DNA from: Marinomonas flavescens
Lineage (GTDB): Bacteria; Pseudomonadota; Gammaproteobacteria; Pseudomonadales; Marinomonadaceae
Direction: 5' to 3'
Assembly (NCBI RefSeq): GCF_004352835.1
Contig: NZ_SJSB01000006.1
Coordinates: forward strand, 62,001-126,000
Length of the DNA stretch: 64,000 bases
Below, one piece after another: positions 45,642 through 55,003 of this stretch. Below the pieces are notes generated by a model. It saw only the letters and a program-made list of their open reading frames with translations. It was not told the origin of the DNA and searched no databases. Made by a program: the position numbers and the translations under genes. The stretch's first letter is position 1. Each line of letters starts with the position of its first letter.

Positions 45642-46394
45642 ATGGACCAGAAAAAACTGTCAACCATAAATATAACCAAGGTTTACAGAAGATTAGTTAT
45701 TGATCACTGCTATTTGTGTCACGCCAAAAGCGACACAACACTTTGCGCTTTCTGTGAAGCCGGTTTTGCAGTTAATCAATTTGCCTGTCTACTGTGTAAA
45801 CGACCAACCTATTCCGAGCTCCAATTTATTTGCGGCCAATGCCAAGCAATGCCACCACCTTATGATGTATGCATAGCGCCACTTCGCTTTGAAAGCCTCA
45901 CTAAAAGCTTAATTCACTCGATAAAATTTCATCAGCAAGCTGACTATATTCGACCCTTAATTGAACTACTTAGTAGAAAATTAATAGAACACTATCAACA
46001 TATTGAAGACTGGCCCACTCAACTTATTTTTGTACCGAGTCATCCTAAGCGGATCAAAGAACGTGGCTTCTGCCAAACTCAACTAATGGCATCAGAGCTT
46101 TATAAAATACTTAGACAAAAACTCGGCAACAGAACACCATCATTCGTGAAGCAAAGCGTAATCAAAAAAACGATCAACACGCAGGCTCAACATACACTGA
46201 GCCGAAAACAGCGCTTAGAAAATCACAAAGGGGTATATCAAGTTGAAGGAATAATGGATTCTCACATCGCTCTTTTTGACGATGTGATGACCAGTGGGAA
46301 CACCCTAGAAACCTGCACAAAACAACTAAAAAAGGCCGGTGCAACGCAAGTGGACATTTGGGTTATTGCCAGAACACCAGACAAAACTGGCTAG
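45642..46394 (+). CDS. comF: ComF-family phosphoribosyltransferase-like protein
   Basis: 250 residues from the ATG at 45642 (a second in-frame ATG is at 45630). A cysteine-rich N-terminal zinc-ribbon region ([28 protein letters not shown]) is followed by a PRT-fold domain with the PRPP-binding motif [14 protein letters not shown]. ComF proteins are linked to DNA uptake, though their reaction is unclear. It is divergent from bioB with under 40 bp between starts, an arrangement common in gammaproteobacteria. The BirA-type operator lies inside its first codons. Confidence 0.9.
   Translation: MDQKKLSTINITKVYRRLVIDHCYLCHAKSDTTLCAFCEAGFAVNQFACLLCKRPTYSELQFICGQCQAMPPPYDVCIAPLRFESLTKSLIHSIKFHQQADYIRPLIELLSRKLIEHYQHIEDWPTQLIFVPSHPKRIKERGFCQTQLMASELYKILRQKLGNRTPSFVKQSVIKKTINTQAQHTLSRKQRLENHKGVYQVEGIMDSHIALFDDVMTSGNTLETCTKQLKKAGATQVDIWVIARTPDKTG
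45657..45688. promoter_or_regulatory. BirA-type biotin operator
   Basis: Inverted repeat CTGTCAACC (45657-45665), 14-bp spacer, GGTTTACAG (45680-45688); the arms match the bacterial BirA operator TTGTAAACC-N14-16-GGTTTACAA in spacing and in 7-8 of 9 positions per arm. It is 53 bp upstream of bioB and overlaps comF codons 6-16. Repression of bioBFHCD by biotinyl-AMP-bound BirA is inferred; comF may be affected as well. Confidence 0.75.
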
Positions 46395-46422
46395 AAAACC
46401 AGACTAGCAACCAGCACAAGCA

Positions 46423-46449
46423 TTGTTTAGTATGCGCCAGCTTAAACAA
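46423..46449. repeat. Inverted repeat between comF and bioA
   Basis: Perfect 7-bp arms TTGTTTA (46423-46429) and TAAACAA (46443-46449) with 13 bp between, ending 5 bp before the first bioA ATG (46454). It could be an operator for bioA or a weak hairpin. It does not match the BirA consensus seen at 45657. Confidence 0.3.
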
Positions 46450-46465
46450 CAAAATGGCTTCCACT

Positions 46466-47755
46466 ATGCAAAATTCACTGACACCAGAAGAGTACATTGA
46501 GCTCGACAAACAACGTCTTTGGCACCCTTACACCTCGATGAGCACTCCCACGCCACACTATTTTGTTGAACACGCCTCTGAATGCAATATTACTCTGGCG
46601 AGCGGACAAACACTCATCGACGGCATGTCTTCATGGTGGAGTGTCATTCATGGTTACAATCACCCTGTCATCAACGCGGCACTTAAATCACAAATAGACG
46701 ATTTCTCCCATGTAATGTTTGGTGGCTTTACCCACAAACCCGCCATCGACCTCGCGGATACACTCATCAAGATGACACCAGAACCACTGCAAAGAGTATT
46801 CTTTTCAGACTCAGGTTCGGTTTCTGTGGAAGTCGCTCTCAAGATGGCGATTCAATATTGGCACTCCCAAGGCAAGCCGGCTAAGCAGTTTTTTGCTACG
46901 CCCAAAAGCGGCTATCACGGAGACACGTTTGCGGCCATGTCCGTGTGTGATCCAGAAAACGGCATGCATGGCCTATTTAATGGCGCGGTCACAGAGCAAT
47001 TCTTTGTTTCACCGCCACCAACAGGAACATCCAATCCAATAAAAGAAGCGTATATCGACGAAATTCGTCAACTTTTCTTGAAAAATGGCGACTCAATCGC
47101 AGGATTTATCATAGAGCCCGTCGTACAAAATGCCGGAGGTATGCGCTTCTATAATCCTGACTATTTAAACCGTATCCGCACCTTGTGTGATGAATTTGAC
47201 ATATTGCTCATCTTCGATGAAATTGCCACAGGGTTTGGTCGCACTGGAAAACTATTCGCCACCAATCATACCGATATTTGCCCAGATATTATGTGTGTTG
47301 GCAAAGCACTTACTGGCGGTTACATCACTCTAGCGGCAACCCTAGCAACCGATAAAGTGGCCCTTGGGATAAGCGATAAAGGTGGTGTATTTATGCATGG
47401 ACCAACGTTTATGGGGAATCCATTGGCCTGTGCAGCAGCCAACGCAAGCCTGTCACTACTGGCTCAATATGACATTGAAAATCGTATCGGAAAGATCGAA
47501 CATTGGATGAAAGAAGCGCTCGCACCTTGCGCTCAATTAGAACAAGTTGCGAATGTCAGATGCTTTGGCGCTATTGGTGTAGTCGAACTGAAAAATGCCG
47601 TAAACCAGCACGAGATCCAGCCTAAATTTGTTGAACGAGGCGTTTGGGTTCGTCCATTTGGCAAGCTCATCTACCTCATGCCTCCTTACATCATCACGCA
47701 GTCACAAATTGAAACACTCGGTAAAGCCATTTATGAAATTGCCAGTGAAGAATAA
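46466..47755 (+). CDS. bioA: Adenosylmethionine-8-amino-7-oxononanoate aminotransferase BioA
   Basis: PLP transaminase making diaminopelargonic acid with SAM as amino donor. 429 residues from the ATG at 46466; ATG 46454 is four codons earlier. Motifs: LDKQRLWHPYTSM, GMSSWWSVIHGYNHP, DSGSVSVEVALKMA, FDEIATGFGRTG and the PLP lysine in VGKALTGGY. It is separated from the other bio genes by comF and oriented oppositely. A strong terminator follows. Confidence 0.96.
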   Translation: MQNSLTPEEYIELDKQRLWHPYTSMSTPTPHYFVEHASECNITLASGQTLIDGMSSWWSVIHGYNHPVINAALKSQIDDFSHVMFGGFTHKPAIDLADTLIKMTPEPLQRVFFSDSGSVSVEVALKMAIQYWHSQGKPAKQFFATPKSGYHGDTFAAMSVCDPENGMHGLFNGAVTEQFFVSPPPTGTSNPIKEAYIDEIRQLFLKNGDSIAGFIIEPVVQNAGGMRFYNPDYLNRIRTLCDEFDILLIFDEIATGFGRTGKLFATNHTDICPDIMCVGKALTGGYITLAATLATDKVALGISDKGGVFMHGPTFMGNPLACAAANASLSLLAQYDIENRIGKIEHWMKEALAPCAQLEQVANVRCFGAIGVVELKNAVNQHEIQPKFVERGVWVRPFGKLIYLMPPYIITQSQIETLGKAIYEIASEE

Positions 47756-47801
47756 CATCCTTAATCAGTATGCCGCTCGCTTGAGAGCACCAAATTAAGT
47801 A

Positions 47802-47845
47802 AAAAAAAGAGCCTGTCTCATTTCAATAAGACAGGCTCTTTTTTT
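47802..47845. terminator. Bidirectional Rho-independent terminator between bioA and pomB
   Basis: Perfect stem of 17 bp: arms AAAAAAAGAGCCTGTCT (47802-47818) and AGACAGGCTCTTTTTTT (47829-47845), 10-nt loop, with a T run in each direction. It serves the convergent bioA and pomAB transcripts. Confidence 0.92.
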
Positions 47846-47882
47846 AACCCCAGTGACATCGATAAAAAACTATTATTTACTC

Positions 47883-48890
47883 TTAAAAGATCTCACGGGG
47901 AGATAAATTAAATGTTTTCTTATCAAGACTCGATTTATCAAATTCAATCGCATTATCACTTGTTGGCTTACTGCCATTTAAATCCACTTTTGATGGATCA
48001 GAAAAATCATTTTGCTTAATAACAATTTCCACTCGACGATTAGTTGCTCTATCCGCAGGGGTATCATTTGGCACCAATGGACGCGTATCAGCAAAACCTG
48101 TGACAGCAAAACGACTCTGGTTTAATTTACCAGAAGCAAATAGCTCCTCCGCCACAGAAATCGCTCGAGCAGAAGAAAGCTGCCAATTTGATTTAAAGCG
48201 CTTACCATCAATAGGGATATTATCCGTATGCCCTTCAACAGAAATAGACCCCTTCACATTAACCAATATATCTCGAATCATATCGATAACAGGAATAAAG
48301 TCGTAATTTAACTGTGCTGAGCCAGACTCAAACGTTCCCTTATCTTTTAAGCGTATTGTGATGGTCTGCTCTTGTGTTTCGACTTCTACTGTTCCTTTTG
48401 AAATCTCATCACTCATCACCGAGGCAATTTGCCGTGCTGTTTCTTCGGTTTGCTTAATTTTCTTTTCACGCTCTAAATCAGCTGAAGATTTATCAATCAA
48501 AATAGCTTGCGAAGGTTTCCCTGCACCGTCGTGATCATCCATTTCCGCTGTACCCGGCTTACATAAGACTTCCAGCGTATGATCAGGACGATCATCGGCT
48601 TTTTGACGCACTTCGTTTATTGGTGTGGGTTCTGGTTTACCGGGGCTAAACTCTTGGGCAATAATCGATGTTCCCATCGGAATAGTTTCCGCCTTCACTT
48701 CCTTTTGCACACCAAACGCTTCTCGCATCGAACCAGCTAGCTGTTTAAATTTCAAAACATCCATTTCGGCGAATGACAACAGCAACACAAAGAAGCACAT
48801 TAGCAACGACATCAAGTCGGCAAATGTGCCCATATAAGCTGGTAAGCCTTCTACGCATTCGGGGCAATCTTGCTCTTCTTCATCACTCAT
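47883..48890 (-). CDS. pomB: Sodium-type flagellar stator protein PomB
   Basis: 335 residues. N-terminal CPEC (residues 9-12), one membrane helix with the ion-binding aspartate at about 25 (MGTFADLMSLLMCFFVLLLS), then LKFKQLAGSMREAFGVQ and GTSIIAQEFSPGKPEPTPI, all very close to Vibrio PomB, and a C-terminal OmpA-like domain (EGHTDNIPI, NRRVEIVIK). It forms a stator with PomA; sodium coupling is inferred from the PomB likeness. Confidence 0.92.
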   Translation of the reverse strand: MSDEEEQDCPECVEGLPAYMGTFADLMSLLMCFFVLLLSFAEMDVLKFKQLAGSMREAFGVQKEVKAETIPMGTSIIAQEFSPGKPEPTPINEVRQKADDRPDHTLEVLCKPGTAEMDDHDGAGKPSQAILIDKSSADLEREKKIKQTEETARQIASVMSDEISKGTVEVETQEQTITIRLKDKGTFESGSAQLNYDFIPVIDMIRDILVNVKGSISVEGHTDNIPIDGKRFKSNWQLSSARAISVAEELFASGKLNQSRFAVTGFADTRPLVPNDTPADRATNRRVEIVIKQNDFSDPSKVDLNGSKPTSDNAIEFDKSSLDKKTFNLSPREIF

Positions 48891-48917
48891 TAAACAATCC
48901 GACTACCGCTAAAAAAG

Positions 48918-49673
48918 TTATTCACGTTCAATTCGTTTGCCTTCGGCAATATAGGTTTTCAGAACACCATCAACTACTCGTGGATTCTGACCTGCCTGGA
49001 TAGCAAGCAGTGCGTCTAAAATCAGCTTCTGACACATTAATTCTTCATTAGCCCGATTTTGTAGCTTAGCCTGAATAGGCAAACACACCATGTTTGCAAG
49101 TGCTGCACCATATAATGTGGTTAACAAGGCGACGGCCATAGCCGGACCGATTGCTTTAGGATCATCCATGTTGGCTAACATTTGTACCAATCCCACCAAG
49201 GTTCCTATCATCCCCATCGCAGGACCAACGTCACCGAAGGCTTTAAAAACTTTCGCACCAGTATCATGACGAGTAAAGGCCATATTCATATCGTTAGATA
49301 ACTGATTTTTGACGACAGTACCATCATGACCATCGACAAGCATTTGAATACCTTTTGATAGGAAAGGATGACTCACCTCTTTTCCTTCAAGGGAAAGCAA
49401 GCCGCCTTTACGCGCCTCATCAGCTAAACCATAAATTTCATCAATCAAAGTATCTAAAGGAACACTTTTAAACATAAACGCTTTGGCTGCGATTTTACCT
49501 GCGCCAAGAAACTGACCTAGAGGGTATTGAATCAGGACCACGAAAGTGGAACCTACCAATACAATCAGTACAGAGGCGGGGTCTAAGAACATCCCTGCAG
49601 AGCCGCCCAAGAGAATAGCCATTAAAACAATGACAAAAGAGCCGACCAACCCAATTAACGTTGCGATATCCAC
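48918..49673 (-). CDS. pomA: Sodium-type flagellar stator protein PomA
   Basis: 251 residues with four membrane spans. It follows the Vibrio PomA pattern closely: MDIATLIGLVGSFVIVLMA, ILIVLVGSTFVVL, GDVGPAMGMIGTLVGLVQML, NMDDPKAIGPAMAVALLTTL and a final YIAEGKRIERE. First gene of the pomAB operon, divergent from xseB as in other gammaproteobacteria. With MotCD at 11334-12912 the cell has two stator sets. Confidence 0.93.
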   Translation of the reverse strand: MDIATLIGLVGSFVIVLMAILLGGSAGMFLDPASVLIVLVGSTFVVLIQYPLGQFLGAGKIAAKAFMFKSVPLDTLIDEIYGLADEARKGGLLSLEGKEVSHPFLSKGIQMLVDGHDGTVVKNQLSNDMNMAFTRHDTGAKVFKAFGDVGPAMGMIGTLVGLVQMLANMDDPKAIGPAMAVALLTTLYGAALANMVCLPIQAKLQNRANEELMCQKLILDALLAIQAGQNPRVVDGVLKTYIAEGKRIERE

Positions 49674-49763
49674 ACACGTCTCCTAACAAAAAAGCTATAA
49701 TAAACACAGTTTAACCAATTCTAAACGAAAGAATATAAAAGGATCAGATCTTTGATCAGTATT

Positions 49764-49817
49764 TTTGTAATTTTCTCAGAAACGATACTCGAAGAATTTA
49801 TCGTTTTCTGTTACAAA
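49764..49817. repeat. Two-part imperfect inverted repeat in the pomA/xseB intergenic region
   Basis: Outer arms TTTGTAA (49764-49770) and TTACAAA (49811-49817); inner arms AGAAACGATA (49778-49787) and TATCGTTTTCT (49799-49809), 11-bp loop. Without a following T run in either direction it looks more like a regulatory site than a terminator. The 171-bp region also has clustered GATC words at 49742-49758. Confidence 0.35.
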
Positions 49818-49844
49818 TTATCGTAATACCTAAGAGAATTAATC

Positions 49845-50087
49845 ATGCCTCGTAAAAATAGCGTTCGTCATTTCGAAGAAAATCTAAACGAGTTAGACAG
49901 TATTGTGACTCAATTAGAGTCTAATCAACTACCACTCGAAGAAGCATTAAAAGCATTTGAGAAAGGGGTGAAAATTAGCCAAGACTGTCAATCCGTTCTA
50001 ACACAAGCCGAGCAAAAGGTTCAAATCTTACTCGATAAGCAAGACGGAGAACATTTAGAACCCTTTGATCCGGAATCTGATTCGTGA
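49845..50087 (+). CDS. xseB: Exodeoxyribonuclease VII small subunit XseB
   Basis: 80 residues, helical, with FEENLNELDSIVTQLESNQL and PLEEALKAFEKGVKISQDCQ, the XseB signature. It pairs with XseA, encoded elsewhere, to degrade single-stranded DNA. It overlaps ispA by 4 bp (the classic xseB-ispA-dxs operon). Confidence 0.95.
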   Translation: MPRKNSVRHFEENLNELDSIVTQLESNQLPLEEALKAFEKGVKISQDCQSVLTQAEQKVQILLDKQDGEHLEPFDPESDS

Positions 50088-50965
50088 ATTTAGACCAATT
50101 CTCTCAATACGCTCGCCTTCGCGTTGATAGTTATCTTAAACAACAATTAGATACTTACCCGCCAGCGACGAATTTGCAAGAAGCAATGGCATATAGTTTG
50201 TTCAATGGCGGAAAACGTATTAGGCCAATGCTCACCTACGCCACCGCGGCCATTTTCGCTGAACCAAATCCGCTAACCGATGCTTGCGCAGCGGCCATTG
50301 AATCTATCCATGCTTATTCGTTAATTCATGACGACTTACCCGCTATGGACGATGACGATCTACGTCGCGGCAAGCCTACCAGTCATATTTACTTTAACGA
50401 AGCAACGGCCATTCTTGCTGGTGATGCTCTACAAACTTTTGCTTTTGAATTGCTAAGTGCTCCGTCACTTGGCCAAGCGACAACACAGCTTCAATTGATA
50501 CGTGAACTGTCTCTTGCCTCAGGACGACACGGCATGATTACAGGCCAGATGATTGATCTTTCGAACATTGGGCAAGATATTTCGATCGAAACATTAGAGC
50601 AAATGCACAAGCATAAAACGGGAGCATTAATTTGCGCCAGTGTACGAATGGGCGCGCTAAGCACAGAACTGGCAACACAAGAGCAGCTCCAATCCTTAGA
50701 AGCCTACGCTTGTGCAATAGGCTTAGCCTTTCAAGTCCAAGACGACATCATTGATATTACTAGCGACACCCAAACGTTAGGTAAAACACAGTTCTCAGAT
50801 GAAGAAGCAAATAAACCAACGTACCCTAAATTACTAGGACTCGAAGGCGCTCAAACGCTGGCTAAGCAATTACACAAGCAAGCCATTGAGCATATTTCCC
50901 CGTTTGGAGAATCTGCACAACCCTTAGTTGAGCTCGCAAACTATATTATTGGTCGCAACCACTGA
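50084..50965 (+). CDS. ispA: Farnesyl diphosphate synthase IspA
   Basis: Condenses IPP with DMAPP and GPP to farnesyl diphosphate. 293 residues; first aspartate-rich motif DDLPAMDDDDLRRGK (about 85-99), second QVQDDIIDITSD (about 219-230), GGKRIRP substrate-binding segment near residue 43. Start is GTG within the xseB end. Family-normal length. Confidence 0.95.
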   Translation: MNLDQFSQYARLRVDSYLKQQLDTYPPATNLQEAMAYSLFNGGKRIRPMLTYATAAIFAEPNPLTDACAAAIESIHAYSLIHDDLPAMDDDDLRRGKPTSHIYFNEATAILAGDALQTFAFELLSAPSLGQATTQLQLIRELSLASGRHGMITGQMIDLSNIGQDISIETLEQMHKHKTGALICASVRMGALSTELATQEQLQSLEAYACAIGLAFQVQDDIIDITSDTQTLGKTQFSDEEANKPTYPKLLGLEGAQTLAKQLHKQAIEHISPFGESAQPLVELANYIIGRNH

Positions 50966-51018
50966 TATACTAGCGCGTTAACAATTTAGCCTTAATTTGT
51001 GAGACCTTACTGGTGCCA

Positions 51019-52899
51019 ATGTTTGATGAAATCCCAACCTCGCGTCCCGAAACGCCACTACTAGATCAGGTAAATGCACCTTCAGATTTACGTGCATTAA
51101 AAAAAGAACAGCTGCCTGCCCTAGTACGAGAGCTACGCGAATATATGCTTTTTAGTGTTGGCCAAACAGGTGGACATTTTGGCGCAGGACTAGGCGTTGT
51201 CGAATTGACCGTCGCGTTGCACTATATTTTCAACACCCCTGAAGATCGCCTTGTTTGGGATGTAGGACACCAAGCTTATCCCCATAAAATCCTTACAGGC
51301 CGTCGCGATGCGCTATTAACCATTCGTCAAGAGGATGGCATTTCCGGCTTTCCAAAACGCGAAGAAAGTGAATACGACACCTTTGGTGTTGGTCACTCTA
51401 GTACCTCCATCGGTGCTGCGCTGGGTATGTCTTTGGCCGCTCGCCATTTAAAAACAGGACGTAAAGCCGTTGCTATTATCGGTGATGGCGCTATGTCTGC
51501 TGGTATGGCGTTTGAAGCGCTCAACCATGCTGGTGATGTAAAAGCTGACATGCTGGTAATTTTGAATGACAACGAAATGTCTATTTCAAAACCCGTTGGT
51601 GCACTATCGAGTTATTTCGCTCGCATGTGGGCAAGCAAAACATACGAGAATATTCGTGAAGGTGGCCGTAAAGTATTCTCAGGCTTACCCACCGCATTAG
51701 AAATCGCCCGCAAAGCCGAAGAGCACATGAAAGGGTTAGTCTCCCCTGGCACCATGTTTGAGGAGCTAGGTTTTAACTATATTGGACCAATTGATGGTCA
51801 CGATATGGATCATCTTTTGACCACCATCGCCAATTTGAAAGATCGTTCAGGCCCTCAATTTCTTCACGTCATTACCAAAAAAGGCAAAGGTTTTGAACCC
51901 GCTGAAGGCGATCCCATTGGCTACCACGCGATCAATAAAACAGAACCAGACGTTAAAGTAACGAAACCAGCGGTTAAATTACCCAAATATTGCAATGTCT
52001 TTGGTCAGTGGGTTTGCGATGCCGCCGAGCAAGACGATCGGCTAGTCGCGATTACTCCAGCAATGAAAGAAGGCTCTGACCTTATCGACTTTGCAGAACG
52101 TTTTCCAAAGCGCTATTTTGATGTCGCCATTGCAGAGCAACACGCCGTCACCCTCGCTGCTGGCATGGCATGCGATGGCGTAAAACCCGTCGTTGCTATC
52201 TACTCCACATTTTTACAACGCGCCTATGATCAGCTAATCCACGACGTTGCACTGCAAAATCTAGACGTTTTATTTGCTATCGATCGCGCCGGCTTAGTCG
52301 GAGAAGATGGTCCTACTCACGCAGGCGCTTATGATTTAAGCTTTCTACGTTGCATTCCGAACATGCTTGTTATGGCACCATCAGATGAAGATGAATGCCG
52401 TAAAATGCTACAAACAGGTTATGAACATCAAGGCCCTGCTGCGGTTCGCTACCCTAGAGGAACAGGCCGCGGCGTCACGATAGAACCCACTCTCAGCACT
52501 ATCGAGATAGGCAAATCACGCACCTTACACACGGGCCAATCTGGCATTGTAATTTGCGGATTTGGTCGACCTAGCTACGATGCATTACAAGCTGCTAAAA
52601 ATCTAGACGCCACACTACTAGACATGCGCTTTGTGAAACCCATAGATGAAGAAGCGTTACTAGCGCAAGCGGATGCCAAATTAATTGTCACCGTAGAAGA
52701 AAATGCCATCATGGGTGGTGCAGGTTCTGCGGTTAGTGAGTTCTTACTTTCTCATAATCTCAACATTCCGACACTTCATATTGGCCTACCGGATCAATAT
52801 GAAAATCATGCTAGCCATGAGTCCATGTTGAAGCACGTACACCTAGATGCTAAGGGCATCGAAATGCAAATCAAACAAAAGCTAACCCATATCCAGTAA
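51019..52899 (+). CDS. dxs: 1-deoxy-D-xylulose-5-phosphate synthase Dxs
   Basis: First enzyme of the MEP isoprenoid pathway, joining pyruvate and glyceraldehyde 3-phosphate with thiamine diphosphate. About 626 residues. TPP-binding [19 protein letters not shown] and [27 protein letters not shown]; transketolase-like [18 protein letters not shown] and [11 protein letters not shown]. The ATG at 51019 is used; an in-frame GTG is at 51013, neither with a clear ribosome binding site. A terminator follows. Confidence 0.96.
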   Translation: MFDEIPTSRPETPLLDQVNAPSDLRALKKEQLPALVRELREYMLFSVGQTGGHFGAGLGVVELTVALHYIFNTPEDRLVWDVGHQAYPHKILTGRRDALLTIRQEDGISGFPKREESEYDTFGVGHSSTSIGAALGMSLAARHLKTGRKAVAIIGDGAMSAGMAFEALNHAGDVKADMLVILNDNEMSISKPVGALSSYFARMWASKTYENIREGGRKVFSGLPTALEIARKAEEHMKGLVSPGTMFEELGFNYIGPIDGHDMDHLLTTIANLKDRSGPQFLHVITKKGKGFEPAEGDPIGYHAINKTEPDVKVTKPAVKLPKYCNVFGQWVCDAAEQDDRLVAITPAMKEGSDLIDFAERFPKRYFDVAIAEQHAVTLAAGMACDGVKPVVAIYSTFLQRAYDQLIHDVALQNLDVLFAIDRAGLVGEDGPTHAGAYDLSFLRCIPNMLVMAPSDEDECRKMLQTGYEHQGPAAVRYPRGTGRGVTIEPTLSTIEIGKSRTLHTGQSGIVICGFGRPSYDALQAAKNLDATLLDMRFVKPIDEEALLAQADAKLIVTVEENAIMGGAGSAVSEFLLSHNLNIPTLHIGLPDQYENHASHESMLKHVHLDAKGIEMQIKQKLTHIQ

Positions 52900-52930
52900 C
52901 AGACTTTGGTTTAAGCTCTCCTCCATAAAA

Positions 52931-52959
52931 AATACCAGCAAGCCGCTGGTATTTTTTTT
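52931..52959 (+). terminator. Rho-independent terminator after dxs
   Basis: Stem AATACCAGC (52931-52939) / GCTGGTATT (52945-52953), 5-nt loop, then a run of T to 52959. It is followed by 2-3 copies of a 12-bp direct repeat AACGCTCTTTTC (about 52961-52995) with no visible function. Confidence 0.9.
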
Positions 52960-53059
52960 AACGCTCTTTTCAACGCTCTTTTCAACGCTCTCGCCAACAC
53001 TTCATAAGCAATAACCAGTAAATATGAAACACCCGCCTCTTTGGTTTAATCTCTCCTGT

Positions 53060-53088
53060 TTGACCATATGGTAGTAAGAACACTTAAT
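53060..53088 (+). promoter_or_regulatory. Probable sigma-70 promoter with overlapping palindrome, upstream of the NAD(P)-binding gene
   Basis: TTGACC (53060-53065), 17-bp spacer, CTTAAT (53083-53088). The 10-bp palindrome ACCATATGGT (53063-53072) overlaps the -35 and could be an operator. Gene start at 53114 fits. Confidence 0.4.
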
Positions 53089-53113
53089 TACCGTAGCAAA
53101 GAGGAGCATTACT

Positions 53114-53749
53114 ATGAGCACAACACTCATCATCGGCGCAAGTGGTCAGATAGGTAAAATGATGACCCGCACATTTATTCAGTCGGGGAACAGCGTACGC
53201 GCGTTAGTGCGTGACAAAAGTAAATTAGCAGACTTAGAGAGCGATCTTTTAGAAATAGTCGAAATAGACCTAGAGGAAGATTTCAGCCGCGCGTTTGAAG
53301 GCGTTGACAACGTCATGTTCGCCGCTGGATCTGGTGGTCAAACTGGCCTAGATAAAACACTCTTAATCGACCTTTGGGCCGCTAAAAAATCCGTCGATTA
53401 CGCCAAAGAAGCAAACGTAAAACACTTTGTAATGATCAGCTCGATTGGCGCAGATGACCCTGATAAATTACCCAGCAAGATCAAACCCTATCTAGTCGCC
53501 AAACACATGGCCGATGAACATCTCATACAAGCCGATATTCCTTATACTATTTTGCGACCGGGCTCATTAACCAATGAAAAAGGCACAGGGAAAATAACAA
53601 TCAAACGCCCACAAGCACGAGAAGAAATGGCTATATCACGTCAAGATGTCGCGACATGTGCCCTGTTTGTACTTGGAAAAGAACAGCTCAAAGGCAAAAC
53701 ATTTGAACTGTATAATGGCACCTATGAATTTGAAAATATATTGGTCTAA
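53114..53749 (+). CDS. NAD(P)-binding SDR-like protein (NmrA/YwnB type)
   Basis: 211 residues. Rossmann nucleotide-binding motif GASGQIGKMM (about 8-17) at the N-terminus, VMFAAGSGG, and HFVMISSIGADDP followed by YLVAKHMADEHLIQADIPYT, typical of atypical short-chain dehydrogenases that bind NAD(P)H and may be sensors or reductases. The YxxxK is present as YLVAK. GAGGAG lies 8 bp before the ATG. Monocistronic, flanked by its own promoter and a terminator. Substrate unknown. Confidence 0.82.
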   Translation: MSTTLIIGASGQIGKMMTRTFIQSGNSVRALVRDKSKLADLESDLLEIVEIDLEEDFSRAFEGVDNVMFAAGSGGQTGLDKTLLIDLWAAKKSVDYAKEANVKHFVMISSIGADDPDKLPSKIKPYLVAKHMADEHLIQADIPYTILRPGSLTNEKGTGKITIKRPQAREEMAISRQDVATCALFVLGKEQLKGKTFELYNGTYEFENILV

Positions 53750-53770
53750 AAGACTTTCTCAGTGAATACA

Positions 53771-53807
53771 ATAAAAGCCAAGAAAGGTCGACTTTCTTGG
53801 CTTTTAT
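53771..53807. terminator. Bidirectional Rho-independent terminator
   Basis: Perfect 16-bp stem: ATAAAAGCCAAGAAAG (53771-53786) / CTTTCTTGGCTTTTAT (53792-53807), 5-nt loop GTCGA, with A/T runs both sides. It serves the NAD(P)-binding gene and the convergent amidase gene. Confidence 0.93.
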
Positions 53808-53842
53808 TTTATTACGCTTATTCTATTGGCTTAATGGAAAAA

Positions 53843-55003
53843 TCAACTAATAATAAGATTTCGTTCAGGGATGCTTTCTAAGCAATATCGTTTGATACCA
53901 TCATGAAGTGCATCTGCTATCTTATTTTGAAAGGCTTTAGTACGAAGTTTTTTCTCTTCCCGTGGATTAGAAATAAAGGCTGTTTCTACCAAGGCTGATG
54001 GAATATCAGGGGATTTCAAAACAGCAAACGCAGCTCGCTCCACTCGCTTGTGCAATATTTTTTCCGTCTTGGCTAGATTGCTTATCACGGTATTGGCTAA
54101 ATCAGTACTCGCCTGAAGCGTTCCTGTTTGAGAGAGATCAAGCAGCACCTTGGCCAGCATATTATCTTTTGTGTTTAACGACACCCCGCCAATCAAGTCG
54201 GAGTTATTTTCCCGATTCGCAAGACGCCGAGCCATAACACTCGTTGCACCTTTATTCGATAAAATATAAACGGAAGAACCTTTTACCGTTCGATCATCAC
54301 AAGCATCCGCATGGACGGAAACAAACACATCCGCCTTATACTTATGAGCAATAATAACGCGCTCTCGCAAAGGGATAAACACATCTTTATCACGCGTCAT
54401 GACCACTTTAAAGCCATGGCTGCGATCTAATTTCTGGCGTAACATTCGCCCTATTGACAGAACAACATCCTTTTCATGAGTCCCATGCTTGCCTGTTGCA
54501 CCGGGATCTTTACCACCGTGACCGGGATCAATCACCACTAAAATATCACGTTTTTCCGGCTTTCTCGCCACCGGTTTGTGCTGCACAACAACAGAGTCTG
54601 TTAGCTCTATTCTCAGCTCATCATTATGAGTATTTTTATGAACTGACGTGGTGCTAAACGCAATATGATTTTCGAGATCGAATACCAGCCTCAAGGTATC
54701 ACCGTGGTGCATAGCCCAGCGAACCTCTTTGAACAACCCCAGCTTATTAAGCGATTTAAAGCCATAGGCATTTTTCGTTTGATGTAAATCTACCACCAAG
54801 CGATCAGGATTCTTAAGCGTGAAGACCTTATAGTTGGGCGTTTGAGATAGCTTTAACGTCAGTTGAGCTTTACTGCCATTTCGATACGATCGAATTTCTT
54901 CAAGTTCGTTTCCTTGAACAGCAAAAGCAGAAACGGGCAGTAGAGTGGCGCAAGATGCCAAGATCAAACGTCGAATAAAAGTGCGTCGGTTATGGTTAGT
55001 CAT
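53843..55003 (-). CDS. amiC: Tat-exported N-acetylmuramoyl-L-alanine amidase (AmiC family)
   Basis: Cuts the amide bond between glycan and peptide in murein, mainly for daughter-cell separation. 386 residues: twin-arginine signal NHNRRTFIRRLILASC and cleavage after about SAFA (residue 28), AMIN domain (about 33-130), Amidase_3 domain (about 155-380) with zinc/catalytic residues in IDPGHGGKDPG, HEKDVV, SVHADACD and ALVETAFISN. No LysM domain, unlike typical AmiB. Its leader and signal sequence are duplicated in front of the beta-helix gene at 62529. Confidence 0.92.
   Translation of the reverse strand: MTNHNRRTFIRRLILASCATLLPVSAFAVQGNELEEIRSYRNGSKAQLTLKLSQTPNYKVFTLKNPDRLVVDLHQTKNAYGFKSLNKLGLFKEVRWAMHHGDTLRLVFDLENHIAFSTTSVHKNTHNDELRIELTDSVVVQHKPVARKPEKRDILVVIDPGHGGKDPGATGKHGTHEKDVVLSIGRMLRQKLDRSHGFKVVMTRDKDVFIPLRERVIIAHKYKADVFVSVHADACDDRTVKGSSVYILSNKGATSVMARRLANRENNSDLIGGVSLNTKDNMLAKVLLDLSQTGTLQASTDLANTVISNLAKTEKILHKRVERAAFAVLKSPDIPSALVETAFISNPREEKKLRTKAFQNKIADALHDGIKRYCLESIPERNLIIS

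Noticed and set aside
52960-52996. Direct repeats AACGCTCTTTTC after the dxs terminator
   Set aside because: Only two to three short copies in non-coding sequence and no link to a gene; noted with the terminator only.
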